DNA of 64,000 bases from Afipia massiliensis (GCF_014203115.1 NZ_JACHIJ010000004.1:248001-312000), one strand, 5' to 3'; numbered from the stretch's first letter, positions 47,810 to 58,567 are shown. Program-made: numbers and translations. The notes: a model not told the origin generated them from the letters alone.

Positions 47810-48017
47810 GGTTTCAAAAGCGAACCCGCGACCTTCTGCTGATTGCTGGACGGCACCTGCTCGCCATATAAGCCGTACCTTCGTCACTGATGACGGCCAG
47901 CGCGGACACCTTTTTTAAGAGGGTACGCGGCAAGATCCCCCCTTGCGCCGGGGCTCTGGATGGTCAACATGTGGCCCTTTCGTGCGGTGCATCAAAAGCG
48001 CCCGCGAGGAGTTTTGG

Positions 48018-48419
48018 ATGATTGGTCTAGTACTGGTGACCCACGGGCGTCTTGCCGACGAGTTCAAGGCTGCGCTTGAGCACGTGATGGGTCCACAAAA
48101 ACAAATCGAGTCGATCACGATTGGCGCCGAAGACGATGCCGATCTGTGTCGCAGCGATATCATTGAAGCCGTCAAGCGCGTGGACAGCGGTGACGGCGTA
48201 GCGATTCTCACCGACATGTTCGGCGGGACGCCGTCGAACCTTGCGATCTCCTGTATGAGCCGCCCGAAGGTCGAAGTGCTGGCCGGCATCAACCTGCCGA
48301 TGCTGGTCAAGCTCGCCAAGGTCCGCGACGACAAACCGTTGCCCGACGCGATCGCCGCCGCTCAGGAAGCCGGCCGCAAGTATGTGACGATCGCCAGTCG
48401 GGTCCTCGCCGGCAAATGA
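48018..48419 (+). CDS. PTS EIIA component, mannose (EIIA-Man/ManX) type
   Basis: 133 residues from ATG 48018, with AGGAG seven bases ahead. MIGLVLVTHGRLADEF has phosphorylatable His9, and VAILTDMFGGTPSNLA is the family signature. No IIB or IIC permease is near, so it probably serves regulation, not sugar uptake, as in the alphaproteobacterial PTS. The 200-base gap from hprK shows no other gene. Stop overlaps the HPr start by four bases. Confidence 0.93.
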   Translation: MIGLVLVTHGRLADEFKAALEHVMGPQKQIESITIGAEDDADLCRSDIIEAVKRVDSGDGVAILTDMFGGTPSNLAISCMSRPKVEVLAGINLPMLVKLAKVRDDKPLPDAIAAAQEAGRKYVTIASRVLAGK

Positions 48420-48730
48420 GCACCGCGCCGGAGCAGCAGTCTTCGTCCGCCGGCGTTATCGTCCGAGAACTTCCCATCATCAACAAGCGCGGCCTTCACG
48501 CACGCGCCTCCGCGAAATTCGTGCAGACGGCAGAGAAGTTCGACGCCGAACTTACCGTCACGCGCAACGGCGAGAGCGTCGGCGGCACCTCAATCATGGG
48601 ATTGATGATGCTCTCCGCCGGGATCGGCACCACGATCAGCGTGGCCGCCAGCGGCCGTGAAGCGCAGGCCGCGATGGACGCCATCACCGAACTGCTCGCC
48701 AACAAGTTCGGCGAAGAAGAAGCGGGCTGA
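48416..48730 (+). CDS. Phosphocarrier protein HPr (NPr type)
   Basis: 104 residues. N-terminal Ser-rich extension of about 15, then the HPr fold: NKRGLHARASAKF with catalytic His28 and TSIMGLMMLSA with the HprK target Ser59. Carries phosphate from EI to the regulatory EIIA. Forms the end of chvI-chvG-hprK-EIIA-HPr; the combination suggests PTS phosphorylation state and envelope signalling are jointly regulated. Confidence 0.94.
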   Translation: MSTAPEQQSSSAGVIVRELPIINKRGLHARASAKFVQTAEKFDAELTVTRNGESVGGTSIMGLMMLSAGIGTTISVAASGREAQAAMDAITELLANKFGEEEAG

Positions 48731-48756
48731 TCTCTCTCAACCGAAGATGCCGCCGC

Positions 48757-48876
48757 CGTCATCCTGAGGCGCGAGCCCTTGCGAGCCTCGAAGGACGACG
48801 GCGCATGACAGCTTTCGATTTCTTGCACGCCATCCTTCGAGGCTCGCGCTACCGCGCTCGCACCTCAGGATGACGT
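48757..48876. repeat. CCTGAGGTGCGAG-type inverted repeat pair
   Basis: GTCATCCTGAGGCGCGAGCC near 48758 is mirrored by GCTCGCACCTCAGGATGAC near 48857-48875, and TTGCGAGCCTCGAAGGA by TCCTTCGAGGCTCGCG inside. A second copy lies at 50622-50730, flanking the glycosyltransferase gene on its other side. Confidence 0.8.
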
Positions 48877-48879
48877 AGT

Positions 48880-50589
48880 TTACTTCTCGTCGTCCGGCCG
48901 CGCCGGTCCCACGATCCAGATTTTCCACTTCACCGCAGGTCCCGCTTTGCCGTGGAAGTAGCGCCGTGAGGTGAGATCGACGCGCTCCGCGTTCGGCGCG
49001 TTCTCGGCCATCCACGCCTCGCACTTGTGCAGTTCGAGATCCTTGGTGTCGCAGATGCCGATGAACCCGGACTGCTTCGCCGCATCGAGACTGGTCAGGC
49101 CCGAGGCCCAGACTTCGCGCGGTGTGAGCGGCGCCGGATGATCGGGACTGTAGAACGTCAGCGGCTCGCCGACCTCGGTGGTGCCCGCGACCACGGCCCA
49201 GCGCGTGTTGAAGCGCGCGCGCCACGCTTCCGTCAGTTGCAGCGCGAACTCGGACTTCGGTGCGAACGGCACGCCGGCCTCACCGTCACGCCGCACGGTC
49301 TGTGCCGCGATGATCGGCGAGATCAGCAGCATGACCAGCGTGAACGCGAGCCACATGAGCAGCAGACGAATCAGCGCCATCTGCGTCACGCGCAGCGTGG
49401 GCAACGCGACCAGCGCCAGTGGCACCAGGAAGAACAGCGAGATGCCCCAGTCGGTTTTCATGTAGATGCCGAACACCACAGCGGCGAGCGGCGGCACCAG
49501 GCCGACGATGATCTGGATGACCCAGATGTTGCGCGCCTGGGTGAGGTACACGCCGGGATTGGGACCGCGCACCCACGGGCGCTTCGCCGACGCGATGAAC
49601 TCGCGGACCAGCCCCCTCCTCCGCAACGACTTCCACCACTGCAGCTTCCACGCCAGCGCGATGCAGGCGAAGGCCACGGGAATCAGCAGCAGTCCAATAT
49701 TGTGCGCGAGATAAATCCACGCCAGCCTAAGCGTGGCGCCGAGCGTCCGCCCGCCATAGACATCGTCGGCATAGATCAGCGGCAGAAAATCCGCCTGCTT
49801 CAGCCACCACAGATGCGGCAGCATGCCGGCAAAGCATGCGGCGAAAGCCACCCACGGCGCGGGCGAGCGCAGAAAGCGCATCCGGTCCGGATGAATCAGC
49901 GCTGCAAGGCCCGCAGCGCCGATCATGGTCAGCACCCAGTATTTCGTCATCAGCGCCAGCGCCGCGGCAAGGCCAAGCCAGATGCCCGAGCGCACGCTAC
50001 GTTTCTCGAAAGCGTTGAGATAGGCCAGCACGAACAGCGGCAGCGTCACGAGCTGCAGGAGATCGGGATTGTACTTGAAGCCCTTGAAGGTGAAGATCGG
50101 ATAGAGCGCCAGCATCGCCACCGAAAACATCGCGCGGCGGTGATCGACCACGCGCACCGCGATCAGCCAGCAGATCACCAGGCCAAAACCTGTGACCGTC
50201 ATCGCCAGCGCATAGGTCGCCCAGTCGGTAACCGGAAAGATCCGGAACCAGACGCCCGCGATCCAGCCCGCGAGCGGCGGATGCTTGCCGTAGCCAAGAA
50301 GAAATTTCTGACCCCACGCATAAGCCTCGGCGACATCCATATGGACGTCCTGCGCGCTCTTCAGCGCGGTGAGGATGATGGTCCACAGCAGCGCATGCGC
50401 CACCGCGAAGCCGATCACGAATCTGAGGCTGGTGCCGGGATCGTGCGCGACTGCGGCGACCCACGCCGCCACGCGGCGGGTGACGGGCACATGGCGCAGG
50501 CGCGCCTTTTGCCGGGACCGCAATCCGGTGCGCGGGCCGGGATTTTTTCCGGTTCTGCGTCCTGTCTCGGTCGATGAAGCGTCGGACAT
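48880..50589 (-). CDS. Glycosyltransferase family 39 membrane protein
   Basis: 569 residues from ATG 50589. A basic N-terminus (to about 50) is followed by roughly eleven membrane segments. The segment DVHMDVAEAYAWGQKFLLGYGKHPPLAGWIAG, with the D/E and GKHPPL signature, is typical of GT39 / ArnT-PMT-like transferases using polyprenyl-phosphate sugars. Soluble C-terminal part (from about 455) is probably periplasmic. Acceptor unknown; lipid A or protein glycosylation are options. Flanked on both sides by copies of the same repeat. Confidence 0.88.
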   Translation of the reverse strand: MSDASSTETGRRTGKNPGPRTGLRSRQKARLRHVPVTRRVAAWVAAVAHDPGTSLRFVIGFAVAHALLWTIILTALKSAQDVHMDVAEAYAWGQKFLLGYGKHPPLAGWIAGVWFRIFPVTDWATYALAMTVTGFGLVICWLIAVRVVDHRRAMFSVAMLALYPIFTFKGFKYNPDLLQLVTLPLFVLAYLNAFEKRSVRSGIWLGLAAALALMTKYWVLTMIGAAGLAALIHPDRMRFLRSPAPWVAFAACFAGMLPHLWWLKQADFLPLIYADDVYGGRTLGATLRLAWIYLAHNIGLLLIPVAFACIALAWKLQWWKSLRRRGLVREFIASAKRPWVRGPNPGVYLTQARNIWVIQIIVGLVPPLAAVVFGIYMKTDWGISLFFLVPLALVALPTLRVTQMALIRLLLMWLAFTLVMLLISPIIAAQTVRRDGEAGVPFAPKSEFALQLTEAWRARFNTRWAVVAGTTEVGEPLTFYSPDHPAPLTPREVWASGLTSLDAAKQSGFIGICDTKDLELHKCEAWMAENAPNAERVDLTSRRYFHGKAGPAVKWKIWIVGPARPDDEK

Positions 50590-50621
50590 TGCGGTCAACC
50601 TGTGTCGGAAACTCGGTGTAC

Positions 50622-50730
50622 GCCGTCACCCTGAGGTGCCGAAGCGAAGCGGAGGCCTCGAAGGGCGACGGCGCATCACGCCCGCCATCCTTCGAGGCTC
50701 GCAAGAACTCGCACCTCAGGATGACGGTTC
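50622..50730. repeat. CCTGAGGTGC-type inverted repeat pair, second copy
   Basis: GTCACCCTGAGGTGCCGAAG at 50626-50645 and GAACTCGCACCTCAGGATGA at about 50706-50725, with CCTCGAAGGGCGACGG and CCATCCTTCGAGGCTCGC inside. The rest of the gap before lepA (50731-50882) shows nothing I recognise. Confidence 0.8.
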
Positions 50731-50882
50731 CGAACCTGCCCGTCTCTTCAAGCCAATGGCCTCATGCTCTAACAGCGCCAAACGATCGCGGGCAACAGGA
50801 AATCCGCGCCAAACGGCGCTAAGTCCACGCCTGCACGCCCAATTTTGTTGCCGCTTTGCAGCGCGGGTGCTATCCCGCGCCC

Positions 50883-52688
<1,806 letters not shown>

Positions 52689-52754
52689 GGGCTACAAACT
52701 CGCGTTCAAACATGATGAATGCGATTTTCATGAAAAAATGCGGAGCTTGGCTAG

Positions 52755-53423
52755 TTGTCAAAGATTCCCACGGAAATCGGTGGAATAAAGCGTGCGCAAC
52801 CACGTCGCCGCATGACCAAGCAACAAGCACTTCGACATCTCATCCATTCGGCAGTTCGAATGACAGCCGCCCGCGAAGATCCCTTTGCAATTCATTTAGT
52901 CGTGCAATCGGCTGACAAGCTATTAATCGATTTGTCTAAGAAACTTCGCAAACCCCTTACGCTCGAATGGTCCGAAAGCATCAAGGAGGAATATCGTCGG
53001 CCGCTTATGACTGTGTTTAGGGAAACTTATAACTTTCTGAAACATGCAGACACCGATCATACTGAAACGTTACACGTTGGAGCTATCGCCGAGAGCAATA
53101 TTCTCCAACTCGGAGTCGCTTGTGCCAACTACCACTCATTGTTTGACGGGTGGACTGACCACATGAGACTTCTTTTTAATTTTGCAAAAATTGTCGCGCC
53201 AAATAGTTTCGTAATGAAAACCGATCGCCCGGTATTTGATGCTGCCTTTCCCAAACTCGCGGATATGAAATTTCAGGATTTGTTTAATCTTGATATTTGG
53301 AATGAAACGATTGTCCTTGCGCAATTTCCAAATCTCAAGAGAGAGCGTTACGAGGACTTGCAGGATAACGAAGACCTGTTCGGTTCAACGTTCCGTCAGC
53401 TCTCAGCGCGTGATAAAAAATAA
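52755..53423 (+). CDS. Protein of unknown function, AT-richer than its surroundings
   Basis: 222 residues from TTG 52755 (GGAG nine bases ahead) or 203 from ATG 52812 (no ribosome site). Mostly helical: KQQALRHLIHSAVRMTAAREDPFAIHLVVQSADKLLIDLSKKL, then FRETYNFLKHADTDHTET, NILQLGVACANYHSLFDGWTDHMRLLFNFAKIV. I recall similar small proteins in rhizobia but no named family. Codons end in A/T far more often than in lepA, suggesting transfer. No partner gene is adjacent; a nested inverted repeat follows. Confidence 0.72.
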   Translation: MSKIPTEIGGIKRAQPRRRMTKQQALRHLIHSAVRMTAAREDPFAIHLVVQSADKLLIDLSKKLRKPLTLEWSESIKEEYRRPLMTVFRETYNFLKHADTDHTETLHVGAIAESNILQLGVACANYHSLFDGWTDHMRLLFNFAKIVAPNSFVMKTDRPVFDAAFPKLADMKFQDLFNLDIWNETIVLAQFPNLKRERYEDLQDNEDLFGSTFRQLSARDKK

Positions 53424-53460
53424 TATCTTGACTGGCCCGCTTATTGATTATATTCCTATT

Positions 53461-53719
53461 CCCTCCCGCGCTCATGACGCGGAGGGATGAACGCCGCAGC
53501 CGCTACCCCATACTTCAGGGCGCGGCTGGTGGAGCGCCGGGAGGCGCAGCGTCCGCGCGGTGGGCTTCGCAACCCCATCGATGTCGTGGCGCGCGCGCCT
53601 CGCGAGACGGACTCGCAACCCGTTCTCGTTGCGGCACGCGGACGAACCTCTCGCCAAGGTTCGTCATGAGGGGTCTCGCAAACTCGTTTTGCAGACTCCT
53701 GGCGCCTCCCGGCGCTCCA
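53461..53719. repeat. Nested inverted repeat with several internal hairpins
   Basis: A perfect 18-base-pair outer stem, TGGAGCGCCGGGAGGCGC (53530-53547) with 53702-53719, encloses at least four hairpins: CGGTGGG/CCCATCG (53558-53580), CGCAAC/GTTGCG (53614-53633), GACGAACCT/AGGTTCGTC (53641-53665) and GTCT-GCAAA/TTTGC-AGAC (53673-53696). A separate hairpin CCCTCC-GCG/CGCGGAGGG lies at 53461-53486. The stretch of 563 bases from 53424 to 53986 holds no convincing gene. It may be a dispersed repeat, an RNA, or both; the strand is unknown. Confidence 0.75.
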
Positions 53720-53986
53720 TTTCTTCTTGAAGGGGAAATGAAAACGGGACCGGGCCGTCCGCGCCCTCGGTGAAGCGGATGCAGACCCGCGCCGAAATAG
53801 GCCCACCTTCGAAAATCCTGACGCGTCTGCTCGCCTCATCTCAACACTGCCAGCAATCACTGACCTTCCGCGCCGTTTCACCGCAGCTTTCAGCTTCGTT
53901 CTTGCAATTCATTCGCATTTGCATAAATTCGGACAGATTGTTTGCGGCCAAGCCGCGCGGACGCATCACAACAGGAGAGACACATC

Positions 53987-54466
53987 ATGCTGGCATCGTA
54001 TCGCTTCGCGCTCAGTGCGGCCGTGGCGCTTGGGCTCATCTCAGGCGCAGCGCTCGCCGCGGGCGACATGTCGAAGCAGACGCCGGTTGAAGTGACGATC
54101 GATCTCGGCTCACCCGGCAAGCACGAATTCACGCCGAACAAGCTGCGCTTCGAGACCGGAAAACTTTACAAGCTGGTGCTGCGCAATGCGAGCAACGATC
54201 CGCACTACTTCACCTCGCATGGCTTCTCGCAAATGATCTGGACGCGCAAGGTACAGGTGACGCAGAGCCGCGACGGCAAGACGATCACGCTTGCGGAGTT
54301 CAAGGGCGCAATTCGCGAGGTCGAAGTTTATCCGGGACAATCCGCCGAATGGTGGTTCGTGCCGGTCGCGGCTGGCCGCGTCAACGATCTGCGTTGCGGC
54401 ATCACTGCGAGCGACGGCAGAAGCCATGCCGATCACGGCATGACGGGCGAAATCGTCATTGAATGA
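53987..54466 (+). CDS. Exported cupredoxin-like protein
   Basis: 159 residues from ATG 53987, preceded by AGGAGA. Signal peptide to ALAA. The mature part is a single cupredoxin fold (about 30-158): FTPNKLRFETGKLYKLVLRNASNDPHYFTSHGF with a His in the copper position, then EVYPGQSAEWWFVPVAAGRVNDLRCGI with Cys, and SHADHGMTGEIVIE with His and Met. Type-1 copper ligands are thus likely, but order should be checked by alignment. Periplasmic electron or copper carrier is inferred. Confidence 0.85.
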   Translation: MLASYRFALSAAVALGLISGAALAAGDMSKQTPVEVTIDLGSPGKHEFTPNKLRFETGKLYKLVLRNASNDPHYFTSHGFSQMIWTRKVQVTQSRDGKTITLAEFKGAIREVEVYPGQSAEWWFVPVAAGRVNDLRCGITASDGRSHADHGMTGEIVIE

Positions 54467-54571
54467 TTCGAACCGAAACGAACACATTGAGGGTAACGCA
54501 CAACCTGCACTTGTCTCCGGTGCGCCGCACGCATAACGTGCGTTTGTCCTATTCAATCATCGGAGACAATG

Positions 54572-54820
54572 ATGGCAACGTCCTACAAATTTGAAATCTA
54601 CAAAGACAAGTCCGGCGAATTCCGTTTCCGCTTCCGCGCGCCGAACGGCGAGAAGATGTTCGCCTCGGAAGGCTATTCCAGCAAGGCGTCCGCCAAGAGC
54701 ACCATCAAGTCGGTCATCAAGAATGTCGGCAAGGCCGAGATCGATGACGTCTCCAAGGCCGTGAAGGCCGCACCAAAAGCCAAAAAGGCGAAAAAGGCGA
54801 AGTCCAAAAAGAAGAAGTGA
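54572..54820 (+). CDS. DUF1508/YegP-like protein with lysine-rich tail
   Basis: 82 residues from ATG 54572; ATG 54569 is adjacent, with GGAG at four to seven bases. One DUF1508 unit, FEIYKDKSGEFRFRFRAPNGEKMFASEGYSSKASAKSTIKSV (about 6-47), where many family members have two. Then a Lys/Ala tail KAAPKAKKAKKAKSKKKK, likely to bind nucleic acid or an acidic partner. Function not known. A strong terminator follows at 54845. Confidence 0.85.
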   Translation: MATSYKFEIYKDKSGEFRFRFRAPNGEKMFASEGYSSKASAKSTIKSVIKNVGKAEIDDVSKAVKAAPKAKKAKKAKSKKKK

Positions 54821-54844
54821 TGTCTGCGGCCCGGCCGCAAAAGC

Positions 54845-54877
54845 AAAACCCCGGTTCAAAGCCGGGGTTTTTGTTTT
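54845..54877 (+). terminator. Rho-independent terminator after the DUF1508 gene
   Basis: AACCCCGG (54847-54854), loop TTCAAAG, CCGGGGTT (54862-54869), then TTTGTTTT. The gene on the other strand ends at 54902, so it could terminate that transcript too (upstream A-run AAAA). Confidence 0.88.
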
Positions 54878-54901
54878 GTGGCGGACATCGGGTCGGCGGC
54901 G

Positions 54902-57112
54902 TTACGCCACGCGAGCTTCGCTCGCGTTGCGCTGCGCCTGCAGCAGCGCGGTGATCTCGGCATTCGGCCGCGCGCGGCTGAACAGGAAACCTTGTCCTTC
55001 ATGGCAGCCTTCGGCGCGCAGGCAGCTCAGTTCGGCTTCGGTTTCGACGCCTTCCGCCGTGATGGTGACGCCGAGACCGATGCCGAGCGAGATGATCGAG
55101 CGCATGATCGCCTGCCCGTCTTGATTGGAATCGAGATCCTGCACAAACGAGCGGTCGATCTTGATCTTGTCGAATGGAAAGCTGCGCAGATAGCTCAGCG
55201 ACGAGTATCCAGTACCGAAATCGTCCATCGAAATCCGCACGCCAAGCGCGCGCAGCGCATGCAGCGTCGCCAGCACCTGATCGCTCTTGTCCAGCAGCAC
55301 GGTTTCGGTGATTTCCAGTTCGAGCCGTTTCGGCGACAGGCCGGATGTCTTCAGCGCGTCCATCACCACCGACAACAGATTGCCGACGCGGAATTGCAGC
55401 GGCGACAGGTTGACCGCAACACGCACGTCGTCAGGCCATTGCGCGGCGTCCATACAGGCACGCCGCAGCATCAATCCGCCGACCGCGTTGATCAGGCCGG
55501 TTTCTTCCGCGACCGGGATGAATTCCGATGGCGGAATCATGCCGCGTTCGTTGTCCGGCCAGCGCACCAGCGCCTCGAATCCGGTGATCGATCCGCTCTT
55601 GAGGTCGACCAGCGGCTGATAATGCGGCTGAAGCACGTTGTTCTCGATGGCGGCGCGCAGATCGATCTCGATGCGGCGGCGCGCCTGCGCGCGGGCGTCC
55701 ATTTCCGACTCGAAGAAGCCGAACGTGCCGTGGCCCTCGCTTTTGGCGCGCGACAGCGCCATGTCGGCGTTCTTGAGCAGCTTCTCGGCGTCGTCGCCGT
55801 CGCCGGGCGCGATTGCAATGCCGATGCAGGCGCCGCTGATGATGGTGTGGCCGTCGAGCAGATAGGGTTCGCTGATGGCGTCGATCAGGCGCCGCGCGAG
55901 GAACGCCACTTCCTCAGGGCGGCTCACACCGGCCTGAACGATGGCGAATTCGTCGGAGCCGAGGCGCGCGATGGCGTCCTCCTCGCGCAGTGACGAGCGC
56001 AGGCGTTTGGTCACACCCTTCAGCAGCTTGTCGCCGATGGCATGGCCCAGCGTATCGTTGATGCCCTTGAAGTTGTCGAGATCGAGAAACAGCACCGCGA
56101 CCTTGTCACCGCTGCGGCGCGTGTGTGCCAGCAATTCGTCCAGCCGCTGGCGCAACAGGATGCGGTTCGGCAGTCCGGTCAGGCCGTCGTGCTGCGCCAT
56201 GAAGGCGAGCCGCGCCTCGGCGCGCTTGCGCTCGGTGATGTCCATCAGCGCCAGCAGCATCGCCGGCTGGCCATCGAAGACCAGAAGGCGCGAGTAGATC
56301 GCGACGTCGATCAGCGAGCCGTCGGCCTTGACGTGCTTCCAGGTTCGCGCCGCGCGCTCCTCGGTGGTCTGGTCGCCGGTCCATGGCGCGGCCTGATCGA
56401 AGGCCTGCACGTCCGAGATTCTCAGCTTCTCGAAGTCTTCCCGCGAGTAGCCGTAATGCGCGATCGCCGCGTCGTTGACGCTGATGATGCGCTCGGTGTC
56501 CTGGGAGCAGACGATCATCGGCACCGGATTGCCGTCGAACAGCAAACGGAACGAGGCTTCGCGCTGTTTCAGCTCGGTAATGTCGACGCGCAGTCCGATC
56601 ACACCGCCGTCGCCGGTGAGACGTTCCTCGATCAGGATGCAGCGGCCGTCGGACAGCGTCTGCTCGTGGCGGTGACCGGGATGATAGAGCTTTTCGAGCC
56701 GCTCGGTGATCCACTCGTCTTCGCGGCCGACGGCTTCGGGATAATCGCCTCGCGCAACGCCGACCTTCAGCGTATCGCGCAGCATCGCGCCTTCCTCGAA
56801 AAGGTCGGCGCTCTTGCTGTAGATCTCGGCGTATTTCTTGTTCCAGAGAATGTAGCGGCCATCGGCGTCGAGAAACACGATGCCCTGCGGCAGGATATCG
56901 ATCGCTTCGCGCAGGCGCTCATTGGATCGCGCAGCATCCGCGATCGCCGCTTCGGCTTCCGCGCGCGTGCGCACGATCTCGCCGATTTCGGAAATCTTGC
57001 GGCCCTTGCTCAACAGCTTCGGCACGGCTTTTGGCCGGCGAACCGACAACCTACCCCGAGTATGTGCTGACTTTCCGGTCCTGGTTTTTGATTTTGGCCG
57101 ATTGATCGGCAT
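54902..57112 (-). CDS. PAS-GGDEF-EAL cyclic-di-GMP protein
   Basis: 736 residues from ATG 57112; frame open to 57244. Basic N-terminus, short coiled coil, PAS-type domain (LPQGIVFLDADGRYILWNKKYAEIYSKS), second PAS (LLFDGNPVPMIVCSQDTERIISVNDAAIAHYGYSREDFE), then a GGDEF domain whose active motif reads RLGSDEF and a complete EAL domain (FEALVRW, NLSPLQF, ELEITETVLL, DDFGTGYSSL, KIDRSFV, EGVET). EAL catalysis is likely; diguanylate cyclase activity is doubtful because Gly is replaced by Ser. No membrane segment, so a cytoplasmic sensor. Confidence 0.93.
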   Translation of the reverse strand: MPINRPKSKTRTGKSAHTRGRLSVRRPKAVPKLLSKGRKISEIGEIVRTRAEAEAAIADAARSNERLREAIDILPQGIVFLDADGRYILWNKKYAEIYSKSADLFEEGAMLRDTLKVGVARGDYPEAVGREDEWITERLEKLYHPGHRHEQTLSDGRCILIEERLTGDGGVIGLRVDITELKQREASFRLLFDGNPVPMIVCSQDTERIISVNDAAIAHYGYSREDFEKLRISDVQAFDQAAPWTGDQTTEERAARTWKHVKADGSLIDVAIYSRLLVFDGQPAMLLALMDITERKRAEARLAFMAQHDGLTGLPNRILLRQRLDELLAHTRRSGDKVAVLFLDLDNFKGINDTLGHAIGDKLLKGVTKRLRSSLREEDAIARLGSDEFAIVQAGVSRPEEVAFLARRLIDAISEPYLLDGHTIISGACIGIAIAPGDGDDAEKLLKNADMALSRAKSEGHGTFGFFESEMDARAQARRRIEIDLRAAIENNVLQPHYQPLVDLKSGSITGFEALVRWPDNERGMIPPSEFIPVAEETGLINAVGGLMLRRACMDAAQWPDDVRVAVNLSPLQFRVGNLLSVVMDALKTSGLSPKRLELEITETVLLDKSDQVLATLHALRALGVRISMDDFGTGYSSLSYLRSFPFDKIKIDRSFVQDLDSNQDGQAIMRSIISLGIGLGVTITAEGVETEAELSCLRAEGCHEGQGFLFSRARPNAEITALLQAQRNASEARVA

Positions 57113-57451
57113 TTCCTCGCACCCTCGCATTCTGCGGGCAGCAGTCTTGCTATAAGTGTCTGAAAAAATGGTATCTCTCGGCGCCGGCCTCAGCCTTCGG
57201 CCGGAATTGATGCATACCGGGGAAACAAAAATGCTCAATTGCAAGGCTTTGCCGGGATCGGATTATCGGCTTGCAGCACCAGATGCCGCCATTTGCTACC
57301 GGGTTACCGCGGCCATCGCACGCTGAACGCTCAACAATGCGTCCGGAAACGGCGTTCCGCACCAATTTGCGTCACTCTCCGGCATGGCTAACATCGTGTT
57401 AAGGATCGCGCCGTCTCGTCGCCGGTGCGGCCTTCCGCTATAAGAGGCGCC
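57113..57451. other. Divergent intergenic region between the GGDEF-EAL gene and mepA
   Basis: 339 bases. Contains no repeat of the families above and no gene I can support; it should carry both promoters. An in-frame extension of the GGDEF-EAL gene to 57244 covers part of it, but its residues look non-coding. Confidence 0.4.
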
Positions 57452-58390
57452 ATGAAGCGACACCGTCTGATTCTCGCGCTCGCCCTGATGTCAGCCGTCG
57501 TGTCGATGGCAAGTCCGGCATCAGCGCAGGACAAGGGAAGCGTCAGTCCCAAGCCGCTTCCGCCGCTCGCCAATCCCAACGATCCCAATGTCGCCGCCAA
57601 GGAGTTGTTCGGCCGCAAGCCGCTGCCCGCAAAACTCGCGCCGCAGCCGATCGGCTTTTACGCCAAAGGGTGCATTGCGGGCGCTGTCGCATTGCCGATC
57701 AACGGACCAGCGTGGCAGGTGATGCGGCTGTCGCGCAATCGCAACTGGGGACATCCGGATCTGATTGCTTTGCTGGAACGAGTCGCCACCAAGGCTCAGA
57801 AGACGGCAGGCTGGCCGGGACTTCTCGTCGGCGACATGTCGCAACCGCGCGGCGGGCCGATGCTGACCGGCCATGCCAGTCATCAGATTGGCCTCGACGC
57901 CGACATCTGGCTGACGCCGATGCCTAACCGGCAGCTTTCGCGCGAGGAACGCGAGGAAACTTCCGCGGTGATGATGGTGCGTAAGGATCGTCTCGATATC
58001 GATCCAGCCACGTGGACGCCGACGCATCTTCCGGTGATCCGCGCCGCCGCGCAGGAGCCGCAGGTGGAGCGCATCTTCGTCAACGCCGCGATCAAGAAGG
58101 CATTGTGCCGGGAAGCGAACGGCAACCGGAGCTGGCTGTCGAAAGTGCGACCGATGTACGGACACGATTACCATTTCCACATTCGCATGAAATGTCCGCC
58201 GGGCAGCAGCAACTGCGAGGCGCAGACGCCGCCGAACGACGGCGAAGGCTGCAGCACGGGTGACCTCGCCTACTGGTTCAGCGACGCGGTGCTGCATCCC
58301 AAGCCGCCGGTGAAGCCGCCCAAGCCGAAGCCTCCGATGACGCTTGCAAATCTGCCCGCCGAATGCCGGCAGGTTCTGCTGGCGCCTTAG
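57452..58390 (+). CDS. mepA: Penicillin-insensitive murein endopeptidase
   Basis: 312 residues from ATG 57452, with AGAGG ahead. Signal peptide to PASA. LAS-type metallopeptidase: GDMSQPRGGPMLTGHASHQIGLDADIWL supplies zinc ligands His and Asp, and YGHDYHFHIRMKCP the last His, with three pairs of cysteines (e.g. CREANGNRSW, CPPGSSNCEAQ). Cleaves D-Ala-mDAP cross-links in the cell wall. Pro-rich C-terminal tail. Confidence 0.95.
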   Translation: MKRHRLILALALMSAVVSMASPASAQDKGSVSPKPLPPLANPNDPNVAAKELFGRKPLPAKLAPQPIGFYAKGCIAGAVALPINGPAWQVMRLSRNRNWGHPDLIALLERVATKAQKTAGWPGLLVGDMSQPRGGPMLTGHASHQIGLDADIWLTPMPNRQLSREEREETSAVMMVRKDRLDIDPATWTPTHLPVIRAAAQEPQVERIFVNAAIKKALCREANGNRSWLSKVRPMYGHDYHFHIRMKCPPGSSNCEAQTPPNDGEGCSTGDLAYWFSDAVLHPKPPVKPPKPKPPMTLANLPAECRQVLLAP

Positions 58391-58567
58391 CGTCTCAGAA
58401 AGCCGATTCCAGGACTTTACGCCAAAGCCACGCCTGATATGGTCGCGGCCAACGATGCTCCGTCATGCTGCGCGCTGTCGGGGTTGCCGGAACGGCGCTT
58501 CCGCTTGTCGTCATGAACAATCCAGGTTGACGAACACGTGCACCTCGCGCGCGGTATGGAGCGCCCC

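Noticed and set aside
49027-50577. 516-codon frame opposite the GT39 gene
   Set aside because: Composition dominated by His, Arg and Gln; the membrane-protein frame is the real one.
53376-53396. GTTC...GTTC pairs inside the unknown gene at 52755
   Set aside because: The spacing is not seven bases and the site is within coding sequence.
53456-53881. Overlapping open frames through the nested inverted repeat
   Set aside because: Arg/Ser/Ala-rich translations on both strands follow from the GC-rich hairpins; no ribosome site and no domain.
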